NCBI GenBank assembly: GCA_039583875.1
Contig: CM077157.1
Location: forward strand, 71,796,346 to 71,860,345
Reading direction: 5' to 3'
DNA: 64,000 nucleotides
Origin: Platanthera guangdongensis
Lineage: Eukaryota > Streptophyta > Magnoliopsida > Asparagales > Orchidaceae
The notes beneath the pieces were generated by a model, which saw only the letters and a list, made by a program, of their open reading frames with translations, did no database searches and was not told the origin of the DNA. Shown here one piece after another: positions 1-10,501 of the stretch. Within the stretch, counting starts at the first letter, position 1; every line of letters begins with the position of its first letter. Made by a program: the position numbers and the translations under genes.

Positions 1-1799
1 AGTCCTGAGGTATAAGTGTAGAAGATCCGGATCATCCTTCTGGTGCAACCTGGTTAGTGCAATCCAAGACGGCTCTGCCACTGCCAAACTGCTCTACATG
101 TCACAGCATCCCACGGAAATATCCATCAGGAGGAACTCTTCCACTAAACGATCGGCGGTGAGATTAAAGATCTTCCCCGTCTTCCGGCTCAGGGCGTCGA
201 CCACCACATTGGCCTTGCCCGGATGATACTGTATATCCACATCATAATCAGCCACATACTCTAGCCACCGCCTTTGGCGCAGATTCAACTCTTTCTGGGT
301 GAAGACATACTTTAGGCTTTTATGATTAGTGTAGATCTTGCACTGGGCACCATAAAGTAAATGTCTCCACAGTTTCAGGGCAAAGATCACTGTTGCGAAG
401 TCAAGATCATGCATGTGGTAGTTCCTCTCATGAGTCTTCAATTGTCTCGACCCATACACAATCACCTTCCCTTCATGCATCAACACCCCTCCGAGCCCAA
501 CATGCGAGGCATCCACATATACATCATAGTCCTTGCCCTCCGTAGGCAATGTCAAAACAGGGGCAGAACACAACCTGCTCTTCAGCTCCAGAAAAGCCTC
601 CTCGAATTTCTCGCCCCAAATGAAGGCCACATTCATCTGCGTCAGCTTAGTCAAGGGCGCTGCCAGTGTAGAAAAGCCCTCCACGAATCTCCTATAATAG
701 CCGGCCAACCCCAAGAAGCTCCTAATATCCTTGGGTGTGCTCGGCCTACGCCAATCCATCACGCAGAAATCTTTTCCGGGTCAACCGAGATGCCATCCTT
801 GTTCACCACATGACCCAGGAAGGAAACCTGGGACAACCAGAATTCACATTTACTCAACTTGGCGAATAACTGATGGTCTCTCAAAGCAGATAGAACCAAT
901 CGCAGATGCTGCTCATGCTCCTCAGCACTGTGAGAGTAGATCAGCACATCATCATTGAATACCACAACGAACTTGTCTAGAAAATCCTTGAACACCTGGT
1001 TCATCATATCCATGAAAGCTGATGGTGCATTGGTCAAACCAAATGACATAACCAGGAATTCAAAATGCCCATGCCTCGACCTGAAAGCAGTTCGTGGAAT
1101 GTCCGACTCACAGATCCTGAGCTGATGATAGCCTGAACGAAGATCGATCTTGGAAAACTCCGTGCTGCCACGCAACTGATCAAATAAATCATTGATCCTC
1201 GGCAGAGGGTACCTGTTCTTAATGGTAACTTTATTCAGCTCCCTATGGTCAATGCACAGCTTCATCGACCCATCTTTCTTCTTCACAAATAGAACAGGAG
1301 CACCCGAAGGCGACGAACTCGGCCTGATAAAACCTTTTGCCAACAACTCATCCAACTGGACTCGCAACTCCTCCAACTCACGAGGGGCCATCCGATACGG
1401 CGCCCTAGCAATAGGATGCGTACCCGGTTCCAAATCAATCACAAACTCAACATCCTGCTCGGGGGGAAGACTAGGAAGGTCATCAGGAAAAACATCTGAG
1501 AAACCACGAACCACAGGAATCTCCTCCAAGCGTGGTACACTAACAGCAGTTCCAACCACCGAGACTAAACAAGCAAAACAATCAGAATGAAACAGCTTCT
1601 GAGCACATACCGCAAAAATGATAGGAGAATCTTGGCACGGATCAGCATACACACTTCCAGGCTGACCGTTGTCCTTGATGAAGTCCAAGCGCTTCCCTTT
1701 GCACTGAATAACCGCATCATACATAGACAACCAGTCCATGCCCAAAATAACATCGAAGTCCTCTAGATCAATCATCTTCAAGTCTGCCTTCGCAAGAAA
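1..1799 (-). pseudogene. Tek-A pol fragment: RT and RNase H
   Basis: Reverse transcriptase and RNase H part of a Ty3/gypsy polyprotein. One frame (to 759) carries the end of the protease (DVILGMDWL), the linker before RT ([15 protein letters not shown]), and RT with [23 protein letters not shown], and the catalytic box [13 protein letters not shown] second frame (94-762) continues with the RT connection ([16 protein letters not shown]) and RNase H ([22 protein letters not shown]). The two frames overlap at 759-762, so a frameshift separates them, and a stop at 94-96 breaks the chain before the zinc-binding part of integrase. The residue before the catalytic DD is Asn where Ile or Val is usual. 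The copy is not functional. The frame resumes at 10502 beyond Sir-1. Confidence 0.9.
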
Positions 1800-2134
1800 T
1801 GTTGGGTATTGTATCCACAATCACCTGGATTTGAGGAAGCCACCTGTCAAGCTAAGATGAATTCACAATGTATTTGATGAAACCTCTTAAGTTGTGCTTG
1901 CAGTTATTCCACGTTAAGTGCACACCAATGTCAGGGTGCAGTAGGTCAATATACACGGGTCTGCACGACGTAATCCCTCGTTGAGCAGATCAGTGTGTTG
2001 GCCTACGTGTACTCTCTCTATTGGAGTGCACTTACTTTCAAGTACAGGGATGTAATCTTGCAAGAGCAGACAAGGAGCAAGGATAGGTCAAGGAGCTCAT
2101 CATGGGTGGAAAGACGAAAATTCGTCTAAGTACA

Positions 2135-2448
2135 ATTCGACGAGAATCACCAAGTGATTCTCGCCGATTCGGCGAGAATCACTAGTGATTCTCGCCGAAT
2201 CGTCGAGAATCACTAGTGATTCTCGCCGACTCTATCCGGCTACCTCAAAACGGTGCCAAGTAAGATTCGACGAGAATCACTAGTGATTCTCGCCGAACCC
2301 ATCGTTGAGCTGATCATGAATACCAAGTTATATTCGTTGAGAATCAACAAGTGAATCGTCGAGAATCACTAGTGATTCTCGACGAATCGTCGAGAATCAC
2401 TAACTGATTCTCGCCGATTCATCGAGAATCACCTATGATTCTCGACGA
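2135..2448 (+). repeat. Palindrome cluster in Sir-1 U3
   Basis: Repeated short inverted repeats built from TCGTCGAGAATCA and TGATTCTCGACGA (or GCCGA), often joined through CTAGTG into dyads of about 30 bp. At least six dyads or half-dyads occur in about 310 bp, and the 3' LTR repeats them at 9193-9507. Clusters of CG-rich palindromes in LTRs are a reported Sirevirus trait. The function is unknown. Confidence 0.9.
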
Positions 2449-2570
2449 ATTTTACTTGGCGATTTCTCGAGATGCTGCTGGACCGGATTCTGCCGCTGGA
2501 CTATTTTGAACCGGATTTCGGGTATCTACGTGTGGGTCCCACAACGGTCATATTGTAAGTGTCTACAGTG

Positions 2571-2578
2571 TATAAATA
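2571..2578 (+). promoter_or_regulatory. TATA box, Sir-1 5' LTR
   Basis: TATAAATA about 120 bp downstream of the palindrome cluster and about 870 bp before the LTR end. The same site is at 9629-9636 in the 3' LTR. Likely core promoter for the genomic RNA. Confidence 0.7.
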
Positions 2579-3444
2579 CACGGGTATTTTTGAACAGTAA
2601 ACTGAGACGGAAAAAGATATACAAAGCTGAGCCGCGACTTGACCTAGTTCGCGATTTTCCGCCGCCGCCTCCGTCGCCGCGCGAGAGTGTAGATCGCCGA
2701 TCTTGATCGTGGTTTCTTCCAGATCTCCGGTCGATAGAAGCTTAGCTAAACTCAGTGTCTCACGTGTCTAACTGGAGATCTCTTGTCTCTCGATTTATAG
2801 ATCGGGAAAATCTTCCCCATCCGAATCGATCGAGACGATTGATCCTAGTGTGACCGTTGGTAGACCTAGCTTGCTTCGCTACGAAGTTTGGATCTCAAAG
2901 TATAGCAGCCGCGCACCGTCGTTGCCGCCGATCCCAAACCAAGCCGTCGCTCGTATTGCCGCCGCTGGTTCCGGGGAGATCCTCTCCAAGAGAGATCTAG
3001 GGTTGTAGACTCTTCGTTGACTTCACGGACACGTCGTCGAACGAAGAGGAACACCGTAGTCTCCAAACGAAGTTTGTATCTCGTGTACATTCTAGATTTA
3101 CTTTTGTTGTAAAGGAACATTTGTTCCGTGTTGTAAGGGTTGGGTGCAACCCGGTTTGTGGGAGTGTTGACTCCTACGTGTGGAAGGGTTCCTTCTGATA
3201 GTGCAAGGATTGGATTTCAATCCTGTTGGAGAAGTGACCGAGTCGTCCCTTGTTGGGAGATAGGTCGTAGGGGGGAAAGTGGATGTACCCAAGTCGGGGA
3301 ACCACTATAAATTGCCTGTGTATTATGTGTACTGTGCTATTTATTTTTATTGTGCAGGTACAATCTTAAATTCCGCAAAAACGCTGCACGTCACCTATTC
3401 CCCCCCCATAGGTGAACATAGTTGACACTAGATAGACTTTCAAG

Positions 3445-3456
3445 TGGTATCAGAGG
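3445..3456 (+). other. Primer-binding site, Sir-1
   Basis: TGGTATCAGAGG lies two bases (AG) after the LTR end. It is complementary to the 3' end of plant initiator tRNA-Met, the usual primer of Ty1/copia elements. Confidence 0.88.
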
Positions 3457-3516
3457 GAGGTTACTCATCAAAAAGGTTTACACCTTGAGTAGTATCCTGC
3501 CACCAGTGTCAGAAGC

Positions 3517-5097
3517 ATGGAGCTGGATTATGAGATATTGCCACTAAGACTCCCCGCATGTACAAAGGAGTATTATCCCGTCTGGAGGATGAGGGTGTCA
3601 TATCACTTGGAGGCCATCGATCCTCGAGCATCTTTCATCCTGGAAGAGGGTCCTTTTATTCCTATGAAGACCTCCTGCTCTGGAGAGAATATCGAAGTGC
3701 CCAAGTGCATTGCAGAGATGTCAGAGACGGAACTGTCACTATTCAACTTGGACAAGAGGATTCGTCAAATTATCTTGGATATCTGGTCTGGAGCTTCTCG
3801 CTCTAGATTGGAAAAATGTAGGACGGCTAAATCTATGTGGGTGATGATCTCAGAGTTGATGGGGGGGGGGGTCAGAGAAAGCTGGGATCTGCTGTCAACC
3901 AGAGGATGAAGCCTATGTGAGGGTCCTCACCTCTGAAGATGAAGGCATGGATCTCTCGGACAACATCAGAGCTCCAGTGTCCGTGTCAGAGACTGAAGAG
4001 GCCAGTGAGGAAAGCAGCTCTGATGAGGATGAGATAATGGTCACTGGCTCTAATCACAATAACACAGAAGAGCAGGTAACTTCTTCATCCTGCCCCGTAT
4101 CTCTTGAAGTTTCTGAAGACAGGAACTGCTTTCCTTCAGAAGATTCTGATTCCCTGAAGAGAGCCCTTCAAAAAAGCAACCTACTTGCTGAGGAGCAAGC
4201 TTAAGAGATTGCTCGACTGAAGATCTTGTTGGTTCTCCAATTGGCGTCCAACAAGGTCAAGGACTCTAAGATCTCAGCTCTAGAGAGTAGTCTAGAGAAT
4301 GAGAAAATAATAGTATCAAACTTTTCCAAGGTTGATGCTATAAAGAGAAAGCAAGAAAACGGGTGGATCTCCTGGATTATCAATTCGTGGAGAAATGGGG
4401 AAACGGTATTCCGACCCCCCACTCCAAGCAGGAAGGCAACTCATCATGCCTTCAGGTATGACCACAGGAATAATCGTGGTCACTGCAAGGGTGATCTGTC
4501 CTCATGTGGAGACACCAGTAGTGCAAGGGCCGTCGTGGCCAACCATGAGAGAATACCTACGGCTCATTCTGAGCCCTTTGTATTCACTGCCACTGCCTCA
4601 ACTCGGTGTGAATCTGCATGTCCCAGCTCACAGAACACTTCTCACCACCCGAGGACACATGATAGGGAGGTTAGAAGTCATGGTGTAAGTTTTCATGGGG
4701 CCTCAGGAAGGGGGATGCCTGAAAGAAAGGTACCACCTCCCCGGCCTCATGACGCTCGCAACATGCATTCCTTCCACCCTACCACGTGTCACGGTGGAAG
4801 AGGAAATTTTGTGAGGGGATCATGCCCTATCCCGTTTAGACCTCGGACCGTGACTACCTCAGTCACTAGATCAGGTCAGAAACGGTGATACAACATTCAC
4901 CTGTGTTGGTGCTGTGGCAAAGTGGGACACTTTGCCATCGACTGTTGGAACAACCCCTCTTGTCAAGGGCAAGGGCCTATCCACATTTTCGGGGCAGAGG
5001 TAGTCTTCCTGACAGATTTTCTGAAGGAAGGCAGTCAAGTGCTTATGCTAACAGGAACCTAGGACCCAATATGATTTGGGTTCCTAAGGTAAAGTAA
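3517..5097 (+). pseudogene. Sir-1 gag, broken and internally deleted
   Basis: Capsid-like gag remnant. The N-terminal part (from 3517) aligns with Sir-B and Sir-F gag (PRASFILEEGPFIPMK; SMWVMISELM). It breaks at an 11-G run (3861-3871), beyond which the middle of gag and the first zinc knuckle are absent. The frame from 3917 resumes in the Ser/Glu-rich, coiled-coil tail, with stops at 4202 and 4886. One CCHC knuckle remains at 4904-4945 (CWCCGKVGHFAIDC). The gag end, MIWVPKVK then stop, is at 5097 in another frame. It cannot encode a normal capsid, so a helper would have to supply one. A start at 3517 fits its position 70 bp after the primer site. Confidence 0.85.
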
Positions 5098-5322
5098 TTC
5101 TTTCTTGCAGGGTAGTCTAGGTTCCCGTAAAAATGATGGGAACTAGACAGTAGGTGGCTCAAGACTAAATTGGAACAAGCGTCTGGAATAACAGATGTGA
5201 TATCTACTTGGGCATACTCACATTGAGCTCCTAATATGTTTTACCTGAGGGACTATATGATAACTCTCATAATCCCAGGTACTTTTGATAGTTTCAAGGA
5301 CTTGAGTCATATTGTATCCATA

Positions 5323-5370
<48 letters not shown>

Positions 5371-6276
5371 TACTTATGCTTATACGTATATGTGTGCACA
5401 TCTAAGGATAGGTCAACAAGGTGAATATAAAGATTAGATACATCATTAAAGAGTTATCGGAAATTCCACTGGTAGATTCGAGAACTAACATCTGCAGGCG
5501 TAAATAAATTCACTGAAAACTAACAAAGATACGTCGTTGGAAATCTCGGTAACGAAAATACATCATTGGAAACCTTACCATCAATAAATGTATGGAAAAG
5601 CCGGCTCAAACCCTAATAGCTTGGCTTTAAGGAGTATCTATATAGTTAGAAGACTTTCAAATTAACTTAGACAAACGGAAACCATAAGAATCCCATTTAA
5701 CTCGTCGAGCTTGGCATTTAAGGAGAATCCCATTCTCGCCGAAGGATCAAGAAGAATCACATTTAAGGAAGAATTCCCGCCGACTCTTCACATTCCTTAG
5801 GAATCGCGCAAGGTTTCTTCCGCCGACCCGCAGGAAGCTCGTCGAATCGTCTTCTCGCAAGGTTCTCGTCGAATCCCGCACGGTCTTCGCCAAATCCCGC
5901 AAGGTTCTCCATCGTCTTCCCGTAAGTAACCCACCAGGAATCGCACAGGCTTCCGTCGAATCCCGCCGAACTCTGCAGGAAACTCTCCTACTCACCGAAG
6001 GTCTCCATCGCTGTTTCCCGCAAGTTCTCCACCGAAGGTCTTCCCAAAGGTATCTCTCTGAGTCGTGAAAGTTTCCGTTGACATCTCGCAGGAAGCTCAC
6101 CGACCAATTCTCACAGGACGCTCAAGGAAGATTTCTTTCAGGAAGCTCACAAACTCACTCCCGTCTACGCCTTTAGGTAACCTCTTCCTCACCCGTACTT
6201 GGACGTTATCACTAGTGACGCTTCCCTTTTGACTGTTCATTAAGCGTAGAGTAGGGCTTCTCTGCCTAGATCTGCA
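5098..6276 (+). other. Sir-1 non-coding spacer replacing pol
   Basis: No pol domain is present here, where Sir-B has about 3.2 kb of protease-integrase-RT-RNase H. The first bases (TTTCTTGCAG at 5101-5110) match the gag/pol boundary of Sir-B in character, so the deletion starts just inside pol. An AT microsatellite lies at 5326-5366. From about 5700 there are degenerate copies of the LTR words (CTCGTCGA, AGAATCC, CTCGCCGA), running up to the ORF2 start. Confidence 0.75.
5326..5366 (+). repeat. AT dinucleotide microsatellite
   Basis: About 20 uninterrupted AT units inside the Sir-1 spacer. A simple repeat, likely length-variable between individuals. Confidence 0.95.
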
Positions 6277-8603
6277 ATGGCTCCAAGGACAACCGCTGGG
6301 CTAGTCACTGGATGCGAGCTGGTTCACACAGGGTTCTCTCAGGCCTCTGACGAATTCAGAAACATCATTCTGATGCTGGAAGAGGCTGGGTCTCATTCGT
6401 CCTGGAGCACCCGTGCAAAATGCTGGACAAAGAGGTGCTGGAGTTCTTCGCTACAGCAAAACTCCGGAATGGCAACTCTCTTATCAAAAGCAAGGTGGCT
6501 GGGGAGAAGATCAAGATGTCTGCCAGCAAGCTGACCCGCGTCCTGCAGCTTTCTAGCTCGGAGCACGCGGACTATGTTGAGGAAGAAGATAAGACCAGGA
6601 CTCTCTTATTCTGTGGTCTCCCACGAGGAACACGGTCGATCAAGCGCAAGGATATGAATGAAGAAGGGAAGCTTCTGTCAGACATAATTGGAAAGGTACT
6701 TATCTGCAAGCCGGGCTCTCATGACCATATCTCTGCGGATATGTTCAAGATCCTAGTGGCAATTATCTGCCAAAAAAGATTCAACTGGGGGACATTGCTG
6801 TTTGAGAAGATAAAGGACACCCTGAGATCTCCGAGCTTTGGCCGAATCATAAGTCTGTATCTCAATCAGCTGAATGGAGACAAGTATGACATGAGTAATG
6901 GTGTTCCTCTACACTACTTAAAGAAAATGGACTCTAGTGTTTTTGACAGATGGGAGAGGCGAATTGGGCAGGCTGCCATGGAAGAACAAAAGGAAGTATC
7001 TCCAGCAGCAACCCCCAGTGAAATTCCTGATACTTTGACTGCAGGAATTGAGGGGGAGCCTCTACCCACTCATGCTGATGTAGTATCTGACATCTCCCAG
7101 CTGGCCAGAGATGCTGTGGCAGATCTACACGAAGAAAGTGAACCTGAGCTGGAGCATGAGGAGGCCCTGAACAGGAACACTCAAGGAGCCGAAGCTGCTG
7201 TACAGGAGACTACTGACAAAGAGTTGGAAGAGGATGCTGATGAAGATGATTTCATGGATGATGAAGGAGAGGATGATGGCAATGAGGGACAAGAAGCCTT
7301 GGAGACTCAGGATCTCATAGAACCTCCATCTGACAAGCACACACCTGAAATCATTCCTGAAAACATTGGTGCACGAGTGGAGGGGGAGTCAGAGAAGCAT
7401 CCAGAGGCCGCCAGCATTCCCCCATTAGAGACTGTGATGGTGTCTAGCTCTACAGGTGCTTCTGCTGAAGAGCAAGGCCAAGAAGTGCCTCAGAATATTC
7501 CCCTACGAGATGATATAGCCACTCACACCGTGAATATCATTCAGGGCATAGTGGATGAGCTTAAGACCTCTTTTGAAAAATCTCAAAATAAAATGCTGAA
7601 AAGGATTAAGGAATCTGAAAATCTCATGTTCAAGAATATGGTGGAGATCAATCATAAACTTAACGTGATGGAAAAGAAATTTGAAGAAAAGTATACCGCG
7701 GCCGGCCAAGCGGTCACTCTTCTTATGGACGGGTTGAAAAAGAACACCGACACTCTTGTCGTGGTAAATCAGAATGCTCATGTTGTAGCAAACAACATTC
7801 AAAAGTTTGACGGTAATATGGTAACTCTCAACGCCAATCAGCAAGCCTTAGTCAATGAATTCTCCAGGACTTCAAAGCATATTGATGAGTCACTGCATTC
7901 TTATGCAAACTCCATAGCGGTCGAAGCCAAAAAGGGGGAGAAAGAGTATATAGCTAAGATGGCTGAGCTTCAAGAAATCTTGATCACAAACTTCTAACAG
8001 TCAAACAAATATGTCTATGAGAGCTGCTGGTGGATGCTCCAACAGGCATTACGCGCGTTAGGCGTCGTTTTGCCTGACAATCCTGCAGGTATTCATGCTC
8101 CTGAGACTTCTACGGCTGCTGCGGGAGTAAGTGCTGCTGAGGGAGTAAGTGCGGCAGAGGTTCCCATGAGTGGAGATGATGCTAGGGCAATTTCTAAAGC
8201 AAAACTGATGAGCATGTTTGACCAAGAGGCCCTAGCAAAAGCCATGGGGAAGAGAAAAGCTCAAGAAGGGACCTCCAAGGAGACACAGACTGAAAAGAGA
8301 ACTCGACTGAGTGAGGAGGAAGTAAGAAATGAAAAGTGGAGTCCAGTTTCAAAGAATATCATCTTGGACACCTTCTGGCTACAGGAACAAGGGGAAATCA
8401 ATCGAAAGGAGGTATACAGCCAGTATGAATGGGAGATGCATAAGACGTATGAAGCCAAAAGGAACATCTTCTTCAGAACCAATACTGTAGCAGATAAAGC
8501 TCCTCCTCCCAGATATTATCCGAAGCCTAAAGAGTATATGGAGAGGCAAAGGAAGAAGTATTTGGCGCAAAAACTCAAGGATGACTTAGCTAAGGAAAAA
8601 TAG
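6277..8603 (+). pseudogene. Sir-1 ORF2, Sirevirus extra (env-position) protein
   Basis: Large extra ORF between the pol position and the 3' LTR, homologous to Sir-B ORF2. It starts MAPRTTAGLV at 6277 and shifts frame near 6390. It then runs open from the segment DKEVLEFFATAKL to a stop at 7995, and in the same frame on to 8603. Order: a globular N-terminal ~190 residues (FKILVAIICQKRFNWGTLLFEKIK), an acidic Glu/Asp-rich middle, a long helical coiled-coil stretch (about 7540-7980), and a basic tail with WSPVSKNIIL and YYPKPKEYMERQRKK, shared with Sir-B. I see no signal peptide or membrane segment, so the 'envelope-like' label used for this position in SIRE1 is not supported by sequence. Function unknown. 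Confidence 0.82.
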
Positions 8604-8847
8604 TCAACAATTTATAGCTTGTCATTCTCTCTCAAGAACATTTAATGCTTATTGTTATTATATGAACAATTCTGAGATTATACATGTATATATATATATT
8701 GGTATATATATTTGAATTTGTGAATGACTCAAGTCTTGATCTGTTTGCGTATATTCTCTTGTGCTGCATGTTTAAATTCTGAATGCTATTTTTATCATTT
8801 GATTAGTGTTATTCATCTTAGCTAGTAGGGTTTTGGCTTCGTCAAAT
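8604..8847 (+). other. Sir-1 3' untranslated region
   Basis: AT-rich non-coding stretch between the ORF2 stop and the priming tract. No ORF or repeat of note, apart from a short TATATA run near 8690. Confidence 0.6.
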
Positions 8848-8857
8848 AGGGGGAGAT
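8848..8857 (+). other. Polypurine tract, Sir-1
   Basis: AGGGGGAG followed by AT, immediately before the 3' LTR; the plus-strand priming site. The same octamer also occurs at 7051, 7381 and 7933 inside ORF2. Confidence 0.88.
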
Positions 8858-10501
8858 TGTTGGGTATTGTATCCACAATCACCTGGATTTGAGGAAGCCA
8901 CCTGTCAAGCTAAGATGAATTCACAATGTATTTGATGAAACCTCTTAAGTTGTGCTTGCAGTTATTCCACGCTAAGTGCACGCCAATGTCAGGGTGCAGT
9001 AGGTCAATATACACGGGTCTGCACGACGTAATCCCTCGTTGAGCAGATCAGTGTGTTGGCCTACGTGTACTCTCTCTATTGGAGTGCACTTACTTTCAAG
9101 TACAGGGCTGTAATCTTGCAAGAGCAGACAAGGAGCAAGGATAGGTCAAGGAGCTCATCATGGGTGGAAAGACGAAAATTCGTCTAAGTACAATTCGACG
9201 AGAATCACCAAGTGATTCTCGCCGATTCGGCGAGAATCACTAGTGATTCTCGCCGAATCGTCGAGAATCATTAGTGATTCTCGCAGACTCTATCCGGCTA
9301 CCTCAAAACGGTGCCAAGTAAGATTCGACGAGAATCACTAGTGATTCTCGCCGAACCCATCGTTGAGCAGATCATGAATACCAAGTTATATTCGTTGAGA
9401 ATCAACAAGTGAATCGTCGAGAATCACTAGTGATTCTCGACGAATCGTCGAGAATCACTAACTGATTCTCGCCGATTTGTCGAGAATCACCTATGATTCT
9501 CGACGAATTTTACTTGGCGATTTCTCGAGATGCTGCTGGACCGGATTCTGCCGCTGGACTATTTTGAACAGGATTTCGGGTATCTACGTGTGGGTCCCAC
9601 AACGGTCATATTGTAAGTGTCTACAGTGTATAAATACACGGGTATTTTTGAACAGTAAACTGAGACGGAAAAAGATATACAAAGCTGAGCCGCGACTTGA
9701 CCTAGTTCGCGATTTTCCGCCGCCGCCTCCGTCGCCGCGCGAGAGTGTAGATCGCCGATCTTGATCGTGGTTTCTTCCAAATCTCCGGTCGATAGAAGCT
9801 TAGCTAAGCTCAGCGTCTCATGTGTCTAACTGGAGATCTCTTGTCTCTCGATTTGTAGATCGGGAAAATCTTCACCATCCGAATCGATCGAGACGATTGA
9901 TCCTAGTGTGACCGTTGGTAGACCTAGCTTGCTTCGCTACGAAGTTTGGATCTCAAAGTACAGCAGCCGCGCACCGTCGTTGCCGCTGATCCCAAACCAA
10001 GCCGCCGCTCGTATTGCCGCCGCCGGTTCCGGGGAGATCCTCTCCAAGAGAGATCTAGGGTTGTAGACTCTTCGTTGACTTCACGAACACGTCGTCGAAC
10101 GAAGAGGAACACTGTAGTCTCCAAACGAAGTTTGTATCTCGTGTACATTCTAGATTTACTTTTGTTGTAAAGGAACGTTTGTTCCGTGTTGTAAGGGTTG
10201 GGTGCAACCCGGTTTGTGGGAGTGTTGACTCCTACGTGTGGAAGGGTTCCTTCCGATAGTGCAAGGATTGGATTTCAATCCTGTTGGAGAAGTGACCGAG
10301 TCGTCCCTTGTTGGAAGATAGGTCGAAGGGGGGAAAGTGGATGTACCCAAGTCGGGGAACCACTATAAATTGCCTGTGTATTCTGTGTGCTGTGCTGTTT
10401 ATTTTTATTGTGCAGGTACAATCTTAAATTCCGCAAAAATGCTGCACGTCACCTATCCCCCCCCCCATAGGTGAACATAGTTGACACTAGGTGGACTTTC
10501 A
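8858..10501 (+). repeat. Sir-1 3' LTR
   Basis: TGTTGGGTATTG to CTTTCA, followed by the duplication AGAAA (10502-10506). It carries the palindrome cluster at 9193-9507 and a TATA box at 9629-9636. About 2% divergent from the 5' LTR by eye. Confidence 0.95.

Larger units (their letters stand above)
1800..3442 (+). repeat. Sir-1 5' LTR
   Basis: Starts TGTTGGGTATTG and ends CTTTCA two bases before the primer site. It matches 8858-10501 over its full length. U3 holds a palindrome cluster at 2135-2448, a TATA box follows at 2571, and the U5 end has a C-run just before the LTR end. Confidence 0.95.
1800..10501 (+). mobile_element. Sir-1: non-autonomous Sirevirus-like Ty1/copia element
   Basis: Complete element with two ~1.64 kb LTRs (TGTTGGG...CTTTCA), a tRNA-Met primer site, a purine priming tract and the duplication AGAAA at 1795-1799 and 10502-10506. 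The internal region (3443-8857) has a broken gag and a long ORF2 but no protease, integrase, RT or RNase H. The sequence goes from the gag stop at 5097 to about 1.2 kb of non-coding DNA and then ORF2. Gag and ORF2 are homologous to those of Sir-B, and gag-pol-ORF2 with LTR palindrome clusters is the Sirevirus (SIRE1/Maximus) plan. The LTRs differ at about 33 of 1,643 positions by eye (about 2%), so it moved fairly recently, presumably with enzymes supplied in trans. Confidence 0.93.

Noticed and set aside
6277..8603. ORF2 as a true viral envelope glycoprotein
   Set aside because: No signal peptide, membrane-spanning segment, Cys-rich ectodomain or cleavage motif is visible in either copy; only the genomic position matches env.
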